Origin: Rickettsiales bacterium
Lineage (GTDB): Bacteria; Pseudomonadota; Alphaproteobacteria; Rickettsiales; UBA1997
DNA: 7,847 nt
Direction: 5' to 3'
NCBI GenBank assembly: GCA_947441695.1
Contig: CANEUK010000064.1
Location: 1-7,847, forward strand
A program made the translations under genes and the position numbers. The notes below the pieces were generated by a model. That model searched no databases, was not told the DNA's origin, and was given only the letters and a program-made list of their open reading frames with translations. This document shows positions 6,308 to 7,847 of the stretch, in pieces (within the stretch, counting starts at the first letter, position 1; every line of letters begins with the position of its first letter).

Positions 6308-6880
6308 TTAGTTTGTGATTAAATTTTGAATGGCTTGAACGGCTTGGTTGAAGCTTGGTGAAGTGTTTTGATCAATATCTAAGTGAGGGGAAATTTTTTC
6401 ACACAGCTCACGTTTTGAAATTTTTTTGCTATAAATTTTTTCTAAAATTTTTACCAACTCTTTGCTTGGCTTATCAATTTCATCAACATTTTTTGGTCGC
6501 GATTTATTGCGATGTTGCTCAAACTTAAATCTTGGATAAGCAAGTGAAACAGCCTTTAAATCACCAAAAAACCACGACTCAAGTTCTTGGCAAATTATGC
6601 GTATTTTATAGTCGCAATAACATTTTTCTTGAATAATTTTCTGAAGCTCTTTTTTTAAATTTTTGCAGTCATCTTTGTCTTGATCGATTGTAATCAAAAT
6701 TTTTACACCTTGGCTTTTACTAATTGTTGGCAAAGCCGTTTTTAGGGCTTTTTTTAAGTCTTCTTTGCCGCAATGAGAGCGTATTTTTATTTGTTGCGAA
6801 CGATTAGAAATTATTTTTGGCAGCAAATTATCGAGGCAAATTTCTAAAGACTTTTCTTCGGTAAAAATAAACAAAGTCAT
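6308..6880 (-). CDS. DUF4276-type Toprim-like protein, partner of the upstream ATPase
   Basis: This 190-residue protein has the layout of DUF4276/Toprim-like proteins that occur beside ABC-type ATPases. Visible elements: an N-terminal strand ending in an acidic motif FTEEKSLE (6-13, Glu8 as the probable Toprim glutamate); a second acidic strand ILITIDQDKDD (61-71, with Asp66 and Asp68 as the probable metal-binding DxD); and a conserved-looking QELESWFFGD (98-107). It ends in a helix with SPSFNQAVQAI (174-184), which fits the usual DUF4276 ending. A Toprim-like fold suggests metal-dependent nucleic-acid cleavage, but nuclease activity is inferred. The ATG overlaps the ATPase stop in an ATGA arrangement, so both are made together. 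The stop lies 3 nt before proS. Assignment to DUF4276 is from motif memory; a neighbouring Toprim family such as RloB or DUF4435 is the main alternative. Confidence 0.75.
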   Translation of the reverse strand: MTLFIFTEEKSLEICLDNLLPKIISNRSQQIKIRSHCGKEDLKKALKTALPTISKSQGVKILITIDQDKDDCKNLKKELQKIIQEKCYCDYKIRIICQELESWFFGDLKAVSLAYPRFKFEQHRNKSRPKNVDEIDKPSKELVKILEKIYSKKISKRELCEKISPHLDIDQNTSPSFNQAVQAIQNLITN

Positions 6881-7847
6881 TTGATGGCGTCTTTTAAGTT
6901 GGCGCCTTCAATATAACCATTTCTCCATAGCCAACCTAGCTTATTTTCTTCAGCTAAATCTTTAACCAAAGGTTGATCTTTTGCCGCTTTAATTTGCGAA
7001 AAACCATTTTGTTTAGTTAGAAAAAAAACTTCTTCAACATTCAGACCGTCAACAAAATCTGGTGAGTGAGTTGAAACAAAAACCTGCCCGCCGCGCTGCG
7101 AATATTCGCGAATTTCTTCGCACAGATTTTCTAATAAATCGGGATGTAAAAAATTTTCCGGCTCTTCAATGCAAAGAAGTGGATGAGGCTCGGGGTCGCG
7201 CAATAAAACCATGTAAGCAAACATTTTGATTGTTCCATCTGATACGTAACGGGCAACAAATGGATCTTTAAAATTCTGATCTTTGAAGCGCAGCAGAATT
7301 CTGCCATCTTCTGTTTTAATGGCTTTAACCTCGTTAATCCCCGGAATTCTTTTTGGTAATTTTTCTAGCAATTCATCAAAAGATTTTTTGTGGTGATCGA
7401 ACATATTTTTTGTTACTTGCGCCAAATTATTGCCAGTTCGAGATAGATGAGAAGAGATTCCGGCATCAGAAAGTTTTCTGGCAAATTCAATTTTGAAATC
7501 AGAAACATACCAACTTTCTAACAATTTTCTAAAAGAGCTAACGGCTTTAAATTTTTCAAACTGACCAAGACCTTTGATGGCAAGAATATCAGGGCTGCTA
7601 ACTTTTTGCTTCTCCCTTTTTTCTTTTTCGTCGCCCGTTTTATATTGATCTTCATTAATTATTGCATCGCCTTCGCCATTTGAAAAATCTAAGAAATGCC
7701 ACGGCTTTCCTGATTTTTGTCCGCGACGATATTTTAAGATTTCTCGAGATATGTAAGATTTCCCGTTGGCTTGGTTAAATCCAATTTCTATTAAATAAGT
7801 GATAAGCGGCGTTTTATCCTTATTGTTAGTGGAATTTCTGAACTGAA
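6877..7847 (-). CDS. ABC-type (AAA_21-like) ATPase, N-terminus cut by the window edge
   Basis: The frame is open from the stop at 6877 to the window end, giving 322 visible residues; the start lies beyond 7847. A TTG at 7524 is only an internal codon, because the 107 residues encoded upstream of it continue the same protein without a stop. The visible part has a variable middle region, then the C-terminal half of an ABC-type nucleotide-binding domain. This comprises a signature-like VSDGTIK (codons from 7245), a Walker B strand LLCIEEPE (the two Glu codons at 7165-7167 and 7162-7164), a D-loop region, and a switch-histidine motif VSTHSPDFVD (His codon at 7066-7068). Walker A is missing because it lies in the cut N-terminus. 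SMC/RecF/OLD-like ATPases of this type dimerise and often act with a nuclease; here the overlapping DUF4276 gene is the obvious partner. A role in anti-phage defence is inferred. Confidence 0.85.
   Translation of the reverse strand, partial: QFRNSTNNKDKTPLITYLIEIGFNQANGKSYISREILKYRRGQKSGKPWHFLDFSNGEGDAIINEDQYKTGDEKEKREKQKVSSPDILAIKGLGQFEKFKAVSSFRKLLESWYVSDFKIEFARKLSDAGISSHLSRTGNNLAQVTKNMFDHHKKSFDELLEKLPKRIPGINEVKAIKTEDGRILLRFKDQNFKDPFVARYVSDGTIKMFAYMVLLRDPEPHPLLCIEEPENFLHPDLLENLCEEIREYSQRGGQVFVSTHSPDFVDGLNVEEVFFLTKQNGFSQIKAAKDQPLVKDLAEENKLGWLWRNGYIEGANLKDAIK

Noticed and set aside
6308..7847. The ATPase + DUF4276 pair considered as a toxin-antitoxin module
   Set aside because: The sizes and motifs fit an ATPase with a Toprim-like partner; no antitoxin-like small DNA-binding protein is present in the visible part.

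Overview
The window is AT-rich, gene-dense DNA that uses the standard bacterial code: TGA serves as a stop and Trp is encoded by TGG. It most resembles an AT-rich alphaproteobacterium, possibly a host-associated one of the Rickettsiales/Holosporales kind. The grounds are a short prolyl-tRNA synthetase without the inserted editing domain, an Hda/HdaA-type DnaA paralogue, a lepB-rnc pair, and very tight gene packing with many AT-only gaps. This placement is inference; no 16S or other marker is visible.

Left part, plus strand (56-1012): gatC, the small subunit of the tRNA-dependent amidotransferase, is followed after 9 nt by an Hda-like AAA+ protein that starts with TTG. gatA and gatB do not follow gatC. 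The pair ends at a 14-bp inverted repeat (1022-1054), which also sits directly at the 3' end of the converging minus-strand operon and probably ends transcription from both sides.

Right part, minus strand (7847 down to 1054): all seven genes point the same way and are nearly contiguous. In reading order they are an ABC-type/AAA_21 ATPase cut by the window edge, a DUF4276-type Toprim-like protein (4-nt overlap), proS (3-nt gap), an unrecognised 309-aa protein, gpmI, lepB (2-nt gap) and rnc (2-nt gap). The downstream genes are core functions: tRNA charging, glycolysis/gluconeogenesis, signal-peptide cleavage and dsRNA processing. No gap between them exceeds about 80 nt, so they could be one transcript whose promoter lies outside the window.

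The most interesting part is the ATPase + DUF4276 pair at the right edge. ATPase/Toprim-like pairs of this architecture (compare OLD, PARIS AriA/AriB and AbiL) are often anti-phage or other conflict systems. Here the pair lies immediately upstream of proS and may be translationally coupled to it. Other points worth checking are amide substitutions at two conserved acidic active-site positions of RNase III, departures from the consensus in the Hda nucleotide-binding motifs, the orphan 309-aa protein with a three-fold octapeptide repeat, and an uncertain gpmI start.
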